Source: an uncultured bacterium (lineage in GTDB: Bacteria; Spirochaetota; UBA4802; UB4802). From it: a stretch of DNA of 64,000 nt. The notes beneath the pieces are model-generated. The model saw only the letters and a list, made by a program, of their open reading frames with translations. It ran no database searches and was not told the origin of the DNA. How positions within the stretch are numbered: position 1 is the first letter of the stretch; each line of letters starts with the position of its first letter. The translations under genes and the position numbers were made by a program. The stretch covers positions 103,742-167,741 of the forward strand of contig CALEUQ010000011.1 in NCBI GenBank assembly GCA_937920495.1, in the 5' to 3' direction. This document shows positions 34,796-43,995 of this stretch, in pieces.

Positions 34796-36409
34796 ATGGC
34801 AACAAAAGCATATCTTAATCCTGTTATTGCGTCACATCTGGTTGAAATTAAGGCAGATGAAAATCCCGATACTCTGATCTATATTTTTGAACAAGGTGAG
34901 ACGGGCGATGAACGATGCACATATAAAGACCTTTATGAAAATTCAAATAAGGTGGCACGACTGTTACTTGATAATGGGCTTGATAAAGGTGACACATTTG
35001 CCGTTTTTATGAAAAATTATCCTGAATTTGTCTATGCACTGCTTGCAGGAACCACCATAGGAGCTATCATGGTGCCCATTGATCCACGAAGCAAAGGTGA
35101 TAAGCTGCAGTTTCTTTTACACAATTGTAATGCTAAAGCGGTGATAGTTGAAGATGAGCTACTCAGCAGTCTTGAAGAAGTTTTGCCAAAGCTACCATCA
35201 ATAAAATTAGTCAGCGTGGTGTATAAAAAAGGGCATAGTATAGGAGTTACCGATAAGTATCATGCATTGAATGAAGTAATCGAAAAGAATACCTGGCACA
35301 CAGTAGATCAAATGATTATGGATGTACGCCATCCAATGCAGATCATTTATACTTCTGGTACTACCGGTGATCCAAAAGGAGTGGCTATAAGAAACAACAG
35401 GACAGGATTATTTAATATCTTAAACAGCATAGTATGGAAATACCAGAAAGATGATATTTTATATAATGGACTATCGCTGACACATGGCAATGCCCAGGCT
35501 GTTACCCTTTTTCCGGCTCTTTCGATGGGGATAACGGCAGTGTTCAGCCCACGGTTTACAAAAAGCCGAATATGGGATATCTGTAGAAAGTATGGGTGCA
35601 CATCGTTTTCCCTTTTAGGTGGGATGATGGCAGGAATTTACAATGAACCGGAAAAGCCAAATGATGCTGATAATCCTGTAAAAGTGGTTATCAGTGCTGG
35701 AACACCTGCAACAATATGGGAAGCATTTGAAAAGCGATTCAATGTGAAAATACTTGAATGGTATGGATCAGTTGAAGGTGGCTTTGCGTATAAGCCAATT
35801 GGAAAAGGTCCCATAGGATCATTTGGGAAACCTGTACCAGGAGTGATGGAATTCAAGATAGTGGATGAAAATGACAACGAAGTTCCGGTAGGGCAGACAG
35901 GTGAGTTGATATGCAGATTATTAAAAGGTGAAACAAAGGTTGATTATTTAGGCAAGCCCGAAGAGTCCAAAGAAAAGACACGTGGTGGCTGGCTTAGAAC
36001 CGGTGATATGGTGCACAGGGATGCTGAGGGGTGGTACTATTTTGATTACCGTAAGGGGTCAGAGCTAAGAAGAGCGGGTGATTTTATACAGCCTGAGTAT
36101 ATAGAGACAGTCATAGGCAAACACCCGGATGTATCTGAAGTATCAGTGTATGGTGTTCCTGCTGCTTCCGGTGCACCTGGTGAAAGCGATATAGTGGCAG
36201 CTATCGCATGCTTTGAAGGGAAATCAATTGATCCACAAGCATTTTATGCGTATCTGAAAAAGAACCTGGAAGCAAATTTTATTCCTTCATATTTGCAGGT
36301 TGTTCCAGAAATCCCAAAAACCATTACCGAGAAGGCATTAACCAGGGTTCTTAAAGAAGACTTTTTAAAAGGGGCCGGAACAATATACAGATATGATGAT
36401 TATAAGTAG
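34796..36409 (+). CDS. AMP-forming acyl-CoA synthetase (carboxylic acid-CoA ligase)
   Basis: A 537-residue adenylate-forming enzyme that activates a carboxylic acid to its CoA thioester through an acyl-AMP. Family motifs: the P-loop-like IIYTSGTTGDPKGVA, substrate/CoA region YGSVEGGFAYKPIG, and the hinge RTGDMVHRDAEGWYYFDYRK, which replaces the usual DRxK with DYRKG. The catalytic C-terminal Lys lies in TITEKALTR. The ribosome site GGAGG is six bases before the ATG. Its substrate is unknown; the operon points to a lipid-like or aromatic/alicyclic acid. CaiC- and bile-acid-type ligases are among the nearest functional groups; this is only inference. Confidence 0.9.
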   Translation: MATKAYLNPVIASHLVEIKADENPDTLIYIFEQGETGDERCTYKDLYENSNKVARLLLDNGLDKGDTFAVFMKNYPEFVYALLAGTTIGAIMVPIDPRSKGDKLQFLLHNCNAKAVIVEDELLSSLEEVLPKLPSIKLVSVVYKKGHSIGVTDKYHALNEVIEKNTWHTVDQMIMDVRHPMQIIYTSGTTGDPKGVAIRNNRTGLFNILNSIVWKYQKDDILYNGLSLTHGNAQAVTLFPALSMGITAVFSPRFTKSRIWDICRKYGCTSFSLLGGMMAGIYNEPEKPNDADNPVKVVISAGTPATIWEAFEKRFNVKILEWYGSVEGGFAYKPIGKGPIGSFGKPVPGVMEFKIVDENDNEVPVGQTGELICRLLKGETKVDYLGKPEESKEKTRGGWLRTGDMVHRDAEGWYYFDYRKGSELRRAGDFIQPEYIETVIGKHPDVSEVSVYGVPAASGAPGESDIVAAIACFEGKSIDPQAFYAYLKKNLEANFIPSYLQVVPEIPKTITEKALTRVLKEDFLKGAGTIYRYDDYK

Positions 36410-36444
36410 TGATGTACTGAAAAACATATAGTATGGAGGTTCGT

Positions 36445-37689
36445 ATGCTATATACAGAGCTTAATTTAGAACTAACCGATGAACATCAGCATCTTAAAGA
36501 GCAGGTGCACAGATTTTCAATGGAGGTATTACGCCCTGCTTCGCTGGAACTGGATAAACTTTCGGCAGAGGAAGTGGTGAAAAAAGGCTCAATTTACTGG
36601 GATTGCATGGCAAAGATGTATCAGAATGGGTATCATACGGTATTGATTTCAGATGAATATGGTGGACTGGGACTTGATCCGCTGGCAGTTCATATCTTCT
36701 GGGAGGAGCTGGCATACGGCAGTGTAGGATTTGCAGTGTCGCTGGGGTGCAGCTGTTTTGCTGCGTTTTATGCTACCATGCTTGCAGATGACAGGCTCAT
36801 TGAAAAGTTTGTAATTCCCTTTGTAAACTGCAAAGATGCAAGCGTCATGAGCTGCTGGGGAATTACGGAGCCTGAACATGGAAGTGATAATTTAGCACCA
36901 CGAAGCAGCTTTTTCAAAGATGCGTCACTCACACAACAGGTAAAGGCACACAAGAAAAATGGTGAATGGGTAATTAGCGGGCAGAAATCCGCGTGGATTT
37001 CAAATGGACCGGTTGCATCTAACTGCGCATTGTTTCTGAATCTGGATCCTTCAAAAGGTTTGTCCGGGGGCGGTATATGCCTTATTGATTTACACCAGGA
37101 TGGGATTACACGCGGTAAGCCTTTGGAAAAAATGGGACAGCGTGAACTGCCACAGGGTGAAATATTTTTCGATAACGTGGTGTGCCCCGAAGAATATATG
37201 ATAGTTGACCCGGAAAGCTATGAGGCCATGACGGAGTTAACCCTGGGGCATGCAAATGCAACAATGGGTGCCTATTTTACCGGTCTTGCTCAGGCAGCCT
37301 ATGATATGACACTGCAGTATTGCACTGAACGTATACAGGGTGGGAAGCGTTTGTGTGATCATCAGTGGGTTCAGAAAAAATTATTTGATATGTTTGTAAA
37401 AGTTGAAACTGCCCGTGCATTTTCCCGCGCAGCGATGATATACAATATGAATACCACGCCGCCAGATGTAAAATACTCAATTGCATCAAAAGTGTACTGT
37501 ACTGAAGCAGCATTTCAGGTTACAAGTGATGCTATACAACTTTTTGGTGGGTACGGGCTTTCAAAAGAATTTCCAATTGAAAAGCTGTTCCGTGATGCCC
37601 GTGCCGGAATGATAGAGGATGGCTCCAATGACACTTTATCAATGACAGCAGGTAATATTATTATTAAGGAGAAATTAGGCGATGAGTAA
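36445..37689 (+). CDS. Acyl-CoA dehydrogenase
   Basis: The 414-residue FAD enzyme makes the alpha,beta double bond in an acyl-CoA. The flavin/substrate motif is CWGITEPEHGSDN and the last domain has FGGYGLSKEFPIEKLFRDAR, with the candidate catalytic Glu in GMIEDGSND near the C terminus, replacing the common YEGT motif. N-terminal helical, central beta and C-terminal helical domains are all present. The start at 36445 (product MLYTELNLEL) follows GGAGG; an upstream in-frame ATG at 36433 overlaps that site. Its stop overlaps the thiolase start by 8 bases. Confidence 0.92.
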   Translation: MLYTELNLELTDEHQHLKEQVHRFSMEVLRPASLELDKLSAEEVVKKGSIYWDCMAKMYQNGYHTVLISDEYGGLGLDPLAVHIFWEELAYGSVGFAVSLGCSCFAAFYATMLADDRLIEKFVIPFVNCKDASVMSCWGITEPEHGSDNLAPRSSFFKDASLTQQVKAHKKNGEWVISGQKSAWISNGPVASNCALFLNLDPSKGLSGGGICLIDLHQDGITRGKPLEKMGQRELPQGEIFFDNVVCPEEYMIVDPESYEAMTELTLGHANATMGAYFTGLAQAAYDMTLQYCTERIQGGKRLCDHQWVQKKLFDMFVKVETARAFSRAAMIYNMNTTPPDVKYSIASKVYCTEAAFQVTSDAIQLFGGYGLSKEFPIEKLFRDARAGMIEDGSNDTLSMTAGNIIIKEKLGDE

Positions 37690-38920
37690 TGTCTATATAA
37701 TCGGATCAGGTATGATCAGATTTAACAAGTATCCCAATGAAACGGTCAGGACAATGGCTGAGAAGGCAATACAGCTTGCATTGGCGGATGCTGGTTTAAA
37801 TAAAAAAGATCTTCAAGCTGGTTTTTTTTCCAATACCTTCTGGGGGATGTTCTCAGGGCAGCATTCAATACGTGGGCAGGTTATTTTCAGAGGAATGGGA
37901 ATTGATAAAATACCAGTGGTGAATGTAGAAAATGCATGTGCAGGCGGTTCGTCAGCGCTACATCTGGCGTATACTGGCATAAAAGCAGGTATGTATGATG
38001 TGGCAATTGCGGTGGGCTCAGAAAAAATTACCAATCCAAACAAGGCATTGTCGCTTGGAGCGTATGCGTCGTGTATGGATGTTGAAAATTTTGAAAAGCA
38101 TATCAATATGATACTTGAAGTGAGTAAATCTTTTACTATTACTATTCCGGATGATGGCAGTAAACCTGGAGAGGGACGAAGTGTCTTTATGGATGCGTAT
38201 GCAGTGGGAGCACGGTGGCATATGGACCGTTTTGGCTCAACGCAGCGTCAGCTGGCAATTATTTGCTCAAAAAATCACTTTCATGGCTCACTCAATCCGC
38301 TATCGCAGTATCAGCATAGAATGACTGTTGAGGAAGTATTAGCAGATAAGCTGGTTGCCTGGCCCTTAACGCGTGCCATGTGTGCACCTGTAGGGGATGG
38401 AGCAGCTGCGGCAATTGTGTGTTCAGAGAAATTTTTGAAAAAATTAAGTGCACGCCCGGTTAAAATAATAGCATCGGTCATGGGGCAGGGTGAGGACAGA
38501 GACCTTGATGCACCGGATATTGGTCAGCGGCTGGCACAGATAGCGTATAATCAGGCTGGTGTAGGCCCTGATGATATAAGCTTAGCTGAACTCCATGATG
38601 CCACAAGCTGGGGAGAGTTGCACCAGACAGAGTCAATGGGTTTTTGCCCAATAGGGGAAGGCGGGCCATTTGCTGAAAGTGGAGCAACAACATTAGGTGG
38701 AAAAAAACCCATCAATACCAGTGGAGGACTTGAGTGCAGAGGACATCCAATTGGAGCATCAGGCCTTGCACAGATCCATGAGCTTGTACTGCAATTACGC
38801 GGTGAGGCAGGAGGACGCCAGGTTGAAAACGCTCGTTTGGGCCTGGCAGAAAACGGGGGTGGCAACATAGGCGTTGAAGAAGCTGCCATGTGTATTCACA
38901 TATTAGAAAAGGTGCGATAG
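37682..38920 (+). CDS. SCPx-type thiolase / lipid-transfer protein thiolase domain
   Basis: A 412-residue thiolase-fold protein. The nucleophile is Cys86 (ENACAGGSSALH), and the late His motif GGLECRGHPIGASG holds the second catalytic residues. The family is close to the non-specific lipid-transfer (SCPx/Ltp) thiolases, in which the thiolase and SCP2 domains are fused in eukaryotes; here the SCP2 domain is a separate gene at the other end of the operon. It probably releases acetyl- or propionyl-CoA from a 3-ketoacyl-CoA. Its last codons overlap a copy of the GCGATAGT octamer, whose TAG is the stop. Confidence 0.88.
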   Translation: MSNVYIIGSGMIRFNKYPNETVRTMAEKAIQLALADAGLNKKDLQAGFFSNTFWGMFSGQHSIRGQVIFRGMGIDKIPVVNVENACAGGSSALHLAYTGIKAGMYDVAIAVGSEKITNPNKALSLGAYASCMDVENFEKHINMILEVSKSFTITIPDDGSKPGEGRSVFMDAYAVGARWHMDRFGSTQRQLAIICSKNHFHGSLNPLSQYQHRMTVEEVLADKLVAWPLTRAMCAPVGDGAAAAIVCSEKFLKKLSARPVKIIASVMGQGEDRDLDAPDIGQRLAQIAYNQAGVGPDDISLAELHDATSWGELHQTESMGFCPIGEGGPFAESGATTLGGKKPINTSGGLECRGHPIGASGLAQIHELVLQLRGEAGGRQVENARLGLAENGGGNIGVEEAAMCIHILEKVR

Positions 38921-38937
38921 TTACTGATAAAATATTA

Positions 38938-39747
38938 ATGGCAATTAATTTTAACAACAGGTGGGTAGTTATCACAGGAGCCTCTTCCGGTATAGGGAAG
39001 GCACTTGCAGAGTGCTTTGCCAGAGAAGGGGCTCATCTTATATTAGGAGCGCTTCCAGAAGAGAAGCACATACTTGAAAATATAAAGTGTGAATTTCAAA
39101 AGCACTACCATATTGAAGTAGCAACAGTGTATCAGGATTTTGCAAAAACGGATGGTGCTGTAAAATTTTATAGACAATGTAAAAAGTTACAAAAGTCTGT
39201 GTATTGCCTTGTGAATAATGCCGGAATTATTGCATATGGGTATTTCCATGAACTATCGCACAAAACACAACATAGATTAATTACAATTAACCTTATGGCA
39301 TATTTTTCACTTATGCGCTTGTTTATTGAGGATATGATACAACAAAAAGAAGGTGTTATTATCAATATATCCTCTGTATCCGCGTTCCAGCCAACACCAC
39401 ACCATGCGGTGTATGGAGCAGTTAAAGCATTTGTGCAGAGTTTAAGTGAAGCTGTAAATCAGGAATGCAGAGGAACAGGTGTCAGCGTACATACAATAAA
39501 CCCTTCATATACAGATACGCCACTACTTAAAACAAATAATTTTCCTGATAAAATCTGGTGGTACCGTATTTCAGGATTGGCAAAGCCCCAAGACATAGCG
39601 CGCAAAGCAATTAAAGCTGTAAAAAAAGGGAAAAGAGTGTACGTCCCGGGTGTAATGAACACATGTATTCATCTTTTCCTGCCACGGATTTTGCCACGGA
39701 AGCTATCAAACTTAATAGCCAATTATGTACTTGGAGCAGAAACGTAA
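38938..39747 (+). CDS. Short-chain dehydrogenase/reductase, 269 aa
   Basis: NAD(P)-dependent oxidoreductase. The cofactor loop is VVITGASSGIGKALAECF, the NNAG motif is LVNNAGIIAYG, the catalytic Ser is in INISSVSAFQ and YxxxK is YGAVKAFVQS. The C terminus is hydrophobic and basic (FLPRILPRKLSNLIANYVLG), suggesting membrane association, as in steroid or fatty-acid reductases. The start at 38938 lacks a good ribosome site; an in-frame ATG at 38890 lies inside the thiolase gene. It is last in the operon, within 20 bases of the thiolase stop, and ends 4 bases from the convergent GT2 gene. Confidence 0.85.
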   Translation: MAINFNNRWVVITGASSGIGKALAECFAREGAHLILGALPEEKHILENIKCEFQKHYHIEVATVYQDFAKTDGAVKFYRQCKKLQKSVYCLVNNAGIIAYGYFHELSHKTQHRLITINLMAYFSLMRLFIEDMIQQKEGVIINISSVSAFQPTPHHAVYGAVKAFVQSLSEAVNQECRGTGVSVHTINPSYTDTPLLKTNNFPDKIWWYRISGLAKPQDIARKAIKAVKKGKRVYVPGVMNTCIHLFLPRILPRKLSNLIANYVLGAET

Positions 39748-39751
39748 GAGA

Positions 39752-41296
39752 TTATTCCTGTGCAAGGCTACGCCGTACACTATTGATGTACAACATAGCA
39801 TGATGGGTGATGCTATTGATGATAGTAAAGAGCGAAGTATACAGATAGCCAATCTGAAAAAGCATAATCAAAGGTATGGAGATATAAAGATTTTTAACAA
39901 AGGCAAAATATACAACAAGTGACATATACAATCCCAATATAAATTCAATAATTGATACAATATTAGTGGAACGCAGGCTATATTTATTTTGCAGAATATT
40001 TTTTAAGTGCTCAAGCGCATGGATTCTGCTTTTCGCTATCACATTATATTTTGGGGTTCTGTTAAAGTCGCTCTTTTTATTTAGCAATGCTTCTATTACC
40101 GCTTTGCTATTGTTAATGGACAAACCAATGCCTACAGCAAGCACCATTGGTAGGTATAGCAAAGGTTTTAGCTTTGATGCAAAAACATTTTTGTTGTGAT
40201 ACAGAATAACCAGCTCTGTATAGTAATAAAATATAATAACTGAAACAGTTGCCAGAAGAAAAATTGGAATATCCAGATATGCAAATTTTTTAAACCCACC
40301 CCAGTAACGCACCCACAGTGCAACGGGCATAAGAAGTGTAAGAAAGACCATTAAGAGATATGCAAAGTTAGCACCAAGGTGCAGGAAAGATTCAAGTTTA
40401 ACCTTTAAAGGTAATTGTGAATGTAAAATAATTTTATATAATTTTTTGAAAACCTGTATTGAGCCCTTTGCCCATCTGAATTGTTGAGCCTTAAATGCTG
40501 CAATTTCAATAGGAAGTTCTGCAGGTACTGTAACGTCAGGAAGATATACAAACTTCCAGCCTTTTATCTGGGAGCGATAACTCAAATCAAGGTCCTCAGT
40601 AATAGTATCGTGCTGCCAGCCTCCACCATCAATAATTGCCTGTCTTCGCCAGATGCCTGCTGTCCCGTTAAAATTGAAGAAGCGGCCTGAACGGTTTCGT
40701 GCTGTATGCTCTATCATAAAATGGCCGTCCAATAAAATACTCTGGCATTCAGTCAAAAGAGAATAATGACGGTTAATGTGATCCCATCGTGCCTGCACCA
40801 TCCCAATTTCAGGATCAGTGAAATAATGTATGGTTTTTTGCAAAAAATCTGGTGTGGGCAAAAAATCTGCATCAAAGACCGCTATAAATTCGCTATCGGT
40901 ACACTTAAGGCCGTTTTCCAGTGCACCTGCCTTAAATCCGGTTCTGTCATTCCTGTGAATATACTTGATATTATATCCTTGCCTGCGTTTGAGTGTGCAT
41001 ATACGTTCTGCAATAATAGAGGTTTCATCCGTTGAGTCATCAAGTACCTGTATTTCAAGCTTCTTTTTTGGGTAATCCAGTTGCGTTATAGTATTTATAA
41101 GGCGTTCAACAACATATTGTTCATTGAAAGTGGGCAACTGGACTGTAACTTTAGGCAGGGTTTTGAATATTGATTTTGGTTGAATTTTCCTTTTGGAATA
41201 TTTCAGAAAAAGGTACAATGTATGGTAGCGATGGGCACCAAAAATTGATAAAAGTAATAATATTAATCCGTAAAATATGAGAATAAAAAGTTTCAT
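39752..41296 (-). CDS. Membrane glycosyltransferase, family 2 (cellulose synthase-like)
   Basis: A 514-residue processive-type GT2. One N-terminal helix precedes the cytosolic catalytic domain, with VLDDSTDETS (first Asp pair), AVFDADFLPTPDFL (DxD), TEDLDLSYRSQIKGW (TED acid/base) and QQFRWAKGS (QxxRW, hallmark of processive enzymes). Several helices follow at the C terminus (FAYLLMVFLTLLMPVALWVR and others). It would make a cell-surface glucan or glycolipid from a UDP-sugar. No PilZ domain or partner subunits are seen nearby. It is convergent with the SCP2 operon and divergent from a membrane protein gene. Confidence 0.88.
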   Translation of the reverse strand: MKLFILIFYGLILLLLSIFGAHRYHTLYLFLKYSKRKIQPKSIFKTLPKVTVQLPTFNEQYVVERLINTITQLDYPKKKLEIQVLDDSTDETSIIAERICTLKRRQGYNIKYIHRNDRTGFKAGALENGLKCTDSEFIAVFDADFLPTPDFLQKTIHYFTDPEIGMVQARWDHINRHYSLLTECQSILLDGHFMIEHTARNRSGRFFNFNGTAGIWRRQAIIDGGGWQHDTITEDLDLSYRSQIKGWKFVYLPDVTVPAELPIEIAAFKAQQFRWAKGSIQVFKKLYKIILHSQLPLKVKLESFLHLGANFAYLLMVFLTLLMPVALWVRYWGGFKKFAYLDIPIFLLATVSVIIFYYYTELVILYHNKNVFASKLKPLLYLPMVLAVGIGLSINNSKAVIEALLNKKSDFNRTPKYNVIAKSRIHALEHLKNILQNKYSLRSTNIVSIIEFILGLYMSLVVYFAFVKNLYISIPLIMLFQIGYLYTSLFTIINSITHHAMLYINSVRRSLAQE

Positions 41297-41470
41297 AGAA
41301 TATAACTTCCTTTAAAGATAAATAATATTTTCATATGTCATTAAGTATTTTTATTTGAATTTACTATTTTGACATTTAATTAAACCACATAAAAAAATAT
41401 TTGCAAAAAATTATAAATGACATATCATGCACTGAAAATTGTATGTCAACATTAATACAGGAGGTTTTCC

Positions 41471-42121
41471 GTGACACAGGCTACTATTGAGGCGTTGCAG
41501 GGCTTGCGTGATCTATCCTTGATTAAATGGTATATTATACCATTGCTTGCTATTGTATTTTACATCTACACAAGAGAAATCAAGGAAGCACGTAAAACCG
41601 GTGATTGGAATGCAGTGTTTGCAGGAGCAACTATATTTGGTGTGGATTTTTTTAATGAAACATGGAATGGCTGGGTGATGCATATAACTCAGCGTTCTGC
41701 AGTATGGACAACACCCGGTGATACTGCATTGCGCACCATGGTTGGCTGGAATATCGAGATAATGTTTATGTTCACCCTTTTGGGAATTATTTTCTATCAT
41801 ACTCTCAGCGGGAAAAACATCAAGATCCTTGGCATTCCTGAAAAGTGGTTCTGGGCTGTACTATATTCAGCATTCTGTGTGTTTGTAGAATGCCTGCTTA
41901 ACATCGGCGGCCATTTAGTGTGGGAATATGAATACTGGAACCTGTCTTTCAAGGGAGTATGGCTTATCTTTTTGTTTGGGTACTTTCACTTCTTCGTATT
42001 TGCAATTATTGTAATAGGACTTACAACCATTAAAAAGAAGATAATTGCTGTGACATGCATCTATGCTGTGCCTATCATAATGAATATACTGGCATTTGGC
42101 ATATTGGGTTGGAATTATTGA
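41471..42121 (+). CDS. Hypothetical membrane protein, 216 aa, about six helices
   Basis: Starts with GTG, supported by AGGAGG seven bases upstream. Six hydrophobic helices are visible, among them IIPLLAIVFYIYTREIKE, NIEMMFTLLGIIFYH-type, WAVLYSAFCVFVECLLNIGG, GVWLIFLFGYFHFFVFAIIV and IAVTCIYAVPIIMNILAFGI. Several polar residues sit in the membrane (ETWNGWVMHITQ, WEYEYWNLSF). No family recognised. Its last 7 bases overlap the end of the convergent mobA gene. The gap of 174 bases to the GT2 gene upstream is A+T-rich. Confidence 0.65.
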   Translation: MTQATIEALQGLRDLSLIKWYIIPLLAIVFYIYTREIKEARKTGDWNAVFAGATIFGVDFFNETWNGWVMHITQRSAVWTTPGDTALRTMVGWNIEIMFMFTLLGIIFYHTLSGKNIKILGIPEKWFWAVLYSAFCVFVECLLNIGGHLVWEYEYWNLSFKGVWLIFLFGYFHFFVFAIIVIGLTTIKKKIIAVTCIYAVPIIMNILAFGILGWNY

Positions 42122-42696
42122 AACGAAGGCGGGATATCGCTTTGCCTGTTGATATTGTAAAAAAGCTGTGAAGGATCTTCAGCATAAAAGATAAGTTCGT
42201 CATCCGTAATATAGCGCATTTCAACTTTTTCAAAAAGTACGCTGATTTTGTAATTTTTGTCTTTAATAAGTTCTTCAATATGAGGAATGCAGCGTTTTGA
42301 ATATATAGCATGCAGTGGCTCGGTCTTACCTTCCCAGCAGGGGATTATGCAGTCATATATATGAGGAATTTGCAGCATAAAAGCAATAAATTCCTGATTT
42401 AAAAATGGCATATCGGCAGCACACACAAAGATATAATCTGTTTTTGCATGATGCAGTGCAGTGTAAATACCGCCTAATGGTCCAAGTGCGGGTATTATAT
42501 CAGGATATACGGGTAATGTGAGATAGTTATATTTATGAGTATCATTGGCTATAATTGAAATGGATTGAAATAATGGTTGCAGTGAACGTACCACATGCTC
42601 AATCAGTGGCTTGCCGCCAAATAGGTGTAATGTTTTGTCGCTTCCAAAACGGCTGCTTTTGCCGCCTGCAAGTATAAAGGCTTCTACTGGTTCCAT
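42115..42696 (-). CDS. mobA: Molybdenum cofactor guanylyltransferase
   Basis: A 193-residue nucleotidyltransferase that attaches GMP to molybdopterin to make MGD. The N-terminal signature AFILAGGKSSRFGSDKTLHL is the MobA GTP-binding loop; the PALGPLGGIYTALHHA and CAADMPFLNQEF motifs hold the metal Asp residues. It lies 2 bases downstream of fdhE on the same strand. Both serve formate dehydrogenase, whose structural genes lie on the opposite strand 400 bases away, so this is a coherent bis-MGD enzyme module. Confidence 0.93.
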   Translation of the reverse strand: MEPVEAFILAGGKSSRFGSDKTLHLFGGKPLIEHVVRSLQPLFQSISIIANDTHKYNYLTLPVYPDIIPALGPLGGIYTALHHAKTDYIFVCAADMPFLNQEFIAFMLQIPHIYDCIIPCWEGKTEPLHAIYSKRCIPHIEELIKDKNYKISVLFEKVEMRYITDDELIFYAEDPSQLFYNINRQSDIPPSFQ

Positions 42697-42698
42697 AA

Positions 42699-43556
42699 TT
42701 ACTGGCGCGAATATCCCATCTTGAGTGCTGATGCATCAATAAAAGTAGTAACGATATTTTCTACAGTAAGGTCAAACTGCGCTGCATCATGCTGCTTTGG
42801 TATTCTAATAGTTTTTATATATGTGTTACATTTATTGCAATAATCAAAACGATATTTTTCATCAAGCTCCCAGCTATAATATCCAAGTGTTTCAGCATTT
42901 TCATTCCCACACGCAACACATTTTACACGTTTAAATTCCCATTCACATTCACATAGTCCACAGTGAAGGAATCGTTTGTTATTCTTTGATTCGACTATTT
43001 TAGCCATATCGGGAATAAAGCCGCAAAATGGACAGAATGCGTCAAAATGCTCGGGAAAATCCGTCTTGTCATCTAATACTGCGCTTCGAAGTGCAACGAA
43101 TAACGGTTTGTATACATTAATAGCAAGGAATACAAGCTCATCAGTATCAATGTTATTCTCACGAGCTATCGCCTCAAATGCACTATCGTTTAACAATAAC
43201 GCTGTAATTATTTCCTTATATAATTCCTGCCGTGTATCAAGGTTTGAAAGCAATATGTCAAATGAATAACCTGGTTGAAACTGTATAATGCGTGTAGCTA
43301 TTTCTTTAAATAATTTTTTTATATGTGCAATCACTTCTTCGGTAAACTGCATATTCTGTGGATGTATCATAGGATAGTGTGTGGTATCCACTACAAGGGT
43401 AGTATCAGTAATTGCTGATTTCAATATTTGGGTACTATCGTATTGTAACGAAAAAAGCGAACTATAAAATGAAAACAGATCTTCTGAAAGTGCAGCATTT
43501 TTAAATACAAAATCTTTATACTGAATAAGATGTTCATTATGATTGATAATTGTCAT
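42699..43556 (-). CDS. fdhE: Formate dehydrogenase accessory protein FdhE
   Basis: A 285-residue protein needed for maturation or quality control of formate dehydrogenase. The hallmarks are several paired cysteines: AFCPFCGFIP, FLHCGLCECEWEF, VKCVACGNENAETL and FDYCNKCNTY, forming four CxxC rubredoxin-like knuckles. The N-terminal ~150 residues are helical. It is divergent from the formate dehydrogenase operon, and upstream of mobA in one transcription unit. In E. coli FdhE binds the iron-sulfur protein and is thought to act as a maturation factor; that it acts so here is inference. Confidence 0.88.
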   Translation of the reverse strand: MTIINHNEHLIQYKDFVFKNAALSEDLFSFYSSLFSLQYDSTQILKSAITDTTLVVDTTHYPMIHPQNMQFTEEVIAHIKKLFKEIATRIIQFQPGYSFDILLSNLDTRQELYKEIITALLLNDSAFEAIARENNIDTDELVFLAINVYKPLFVALRSAVLDDKTDFPEHFDAFCPFCGFIPDMAKIVESKNNKRFLHCGLCECEWEFKRVKCVACGNENAETLGYYSWELDEKYRFDYCNKCNTYIKTIRIPKQHDAAQFDLTVENIVTTFIDASALKMGYSRQ

Positions 43557-43995
43557 ACGTTTACTTCCATATTCTAATTGGTGATTAGCTATAATGGTAA
43601 TGGTAACATATTTGTCAATGATTTACATCCCACTATCATCTAATTTTTTATATTCATAGGGGCGATAATATTTGACAAAAAAACTTTATTATTTATTGTT
43701 GCATATAACCTCTTCGAATTCTGTATTCTACGGCATCTGCAACGCTATGAATGCAGAATCGATAGGGTAAAAAGAGAAATCTTTTTGCCTCCCGACTTTG
43801 GAAAGAAGAGAACAGTCCTTTGATGCGCATGGACAGTTACTTTTTATATCCTAAAGTTTACTTCTTAGCAGGGGGTTTTCATTCCTGGTTGTACAATAAT
43901 TCAGTAATAATTTAAAATGTATCCATCAGCATACAAAGTAATAATGTGTAATGTTACATTATATGTATTATAGTTTATTATTTTAGGAGGTACTC
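43557..43995. other. Divergent intergenic region, 439 bases, fdhE / formate dehydrogenase
   Basis: Contains the structured leader described at 43718-43840. The rest is A+T-rich. No clear sigma70 or sigma54 promoter is seen; the ribosome site of the formate dehydrogenase gene is TAGGAGG at its 3' end. Confidence 0.6.
43718..43840 (+). promoter_or_regulatory. Structured RNA leader, possible molybdenum/tungsten cofactor riboswitch
   Basis: Three helices can be drawn: ATTCTGTATTC (43718-43728) with GAATGCAGAAT (43749-43759), 11 bp with one G-U; GGTAAAAAG (43766-43774) with CTTTTTGCC (43781-43789), 9 bp with one G-U; and GTCC (43815-43818) with GGAC (43831-43834) around TTTGATGCGCAT. A conserved-looking GCCTCCCGACTTTGG block lies between. 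The position directly upstream of a bis-MGD enzyme operon makes a Moco or Tuco riboswitch the natural suggestion, but I did not align it to the Moco consensus, and another element is possible. Confidence 0.45.

Noticed and set aside
42115..43556. mobA-fdhE as part of the same transcript as fdhAB
   Set aside because: They are on opposite strands and divergent, so they need separate promoters even though they serve the same enzyme.
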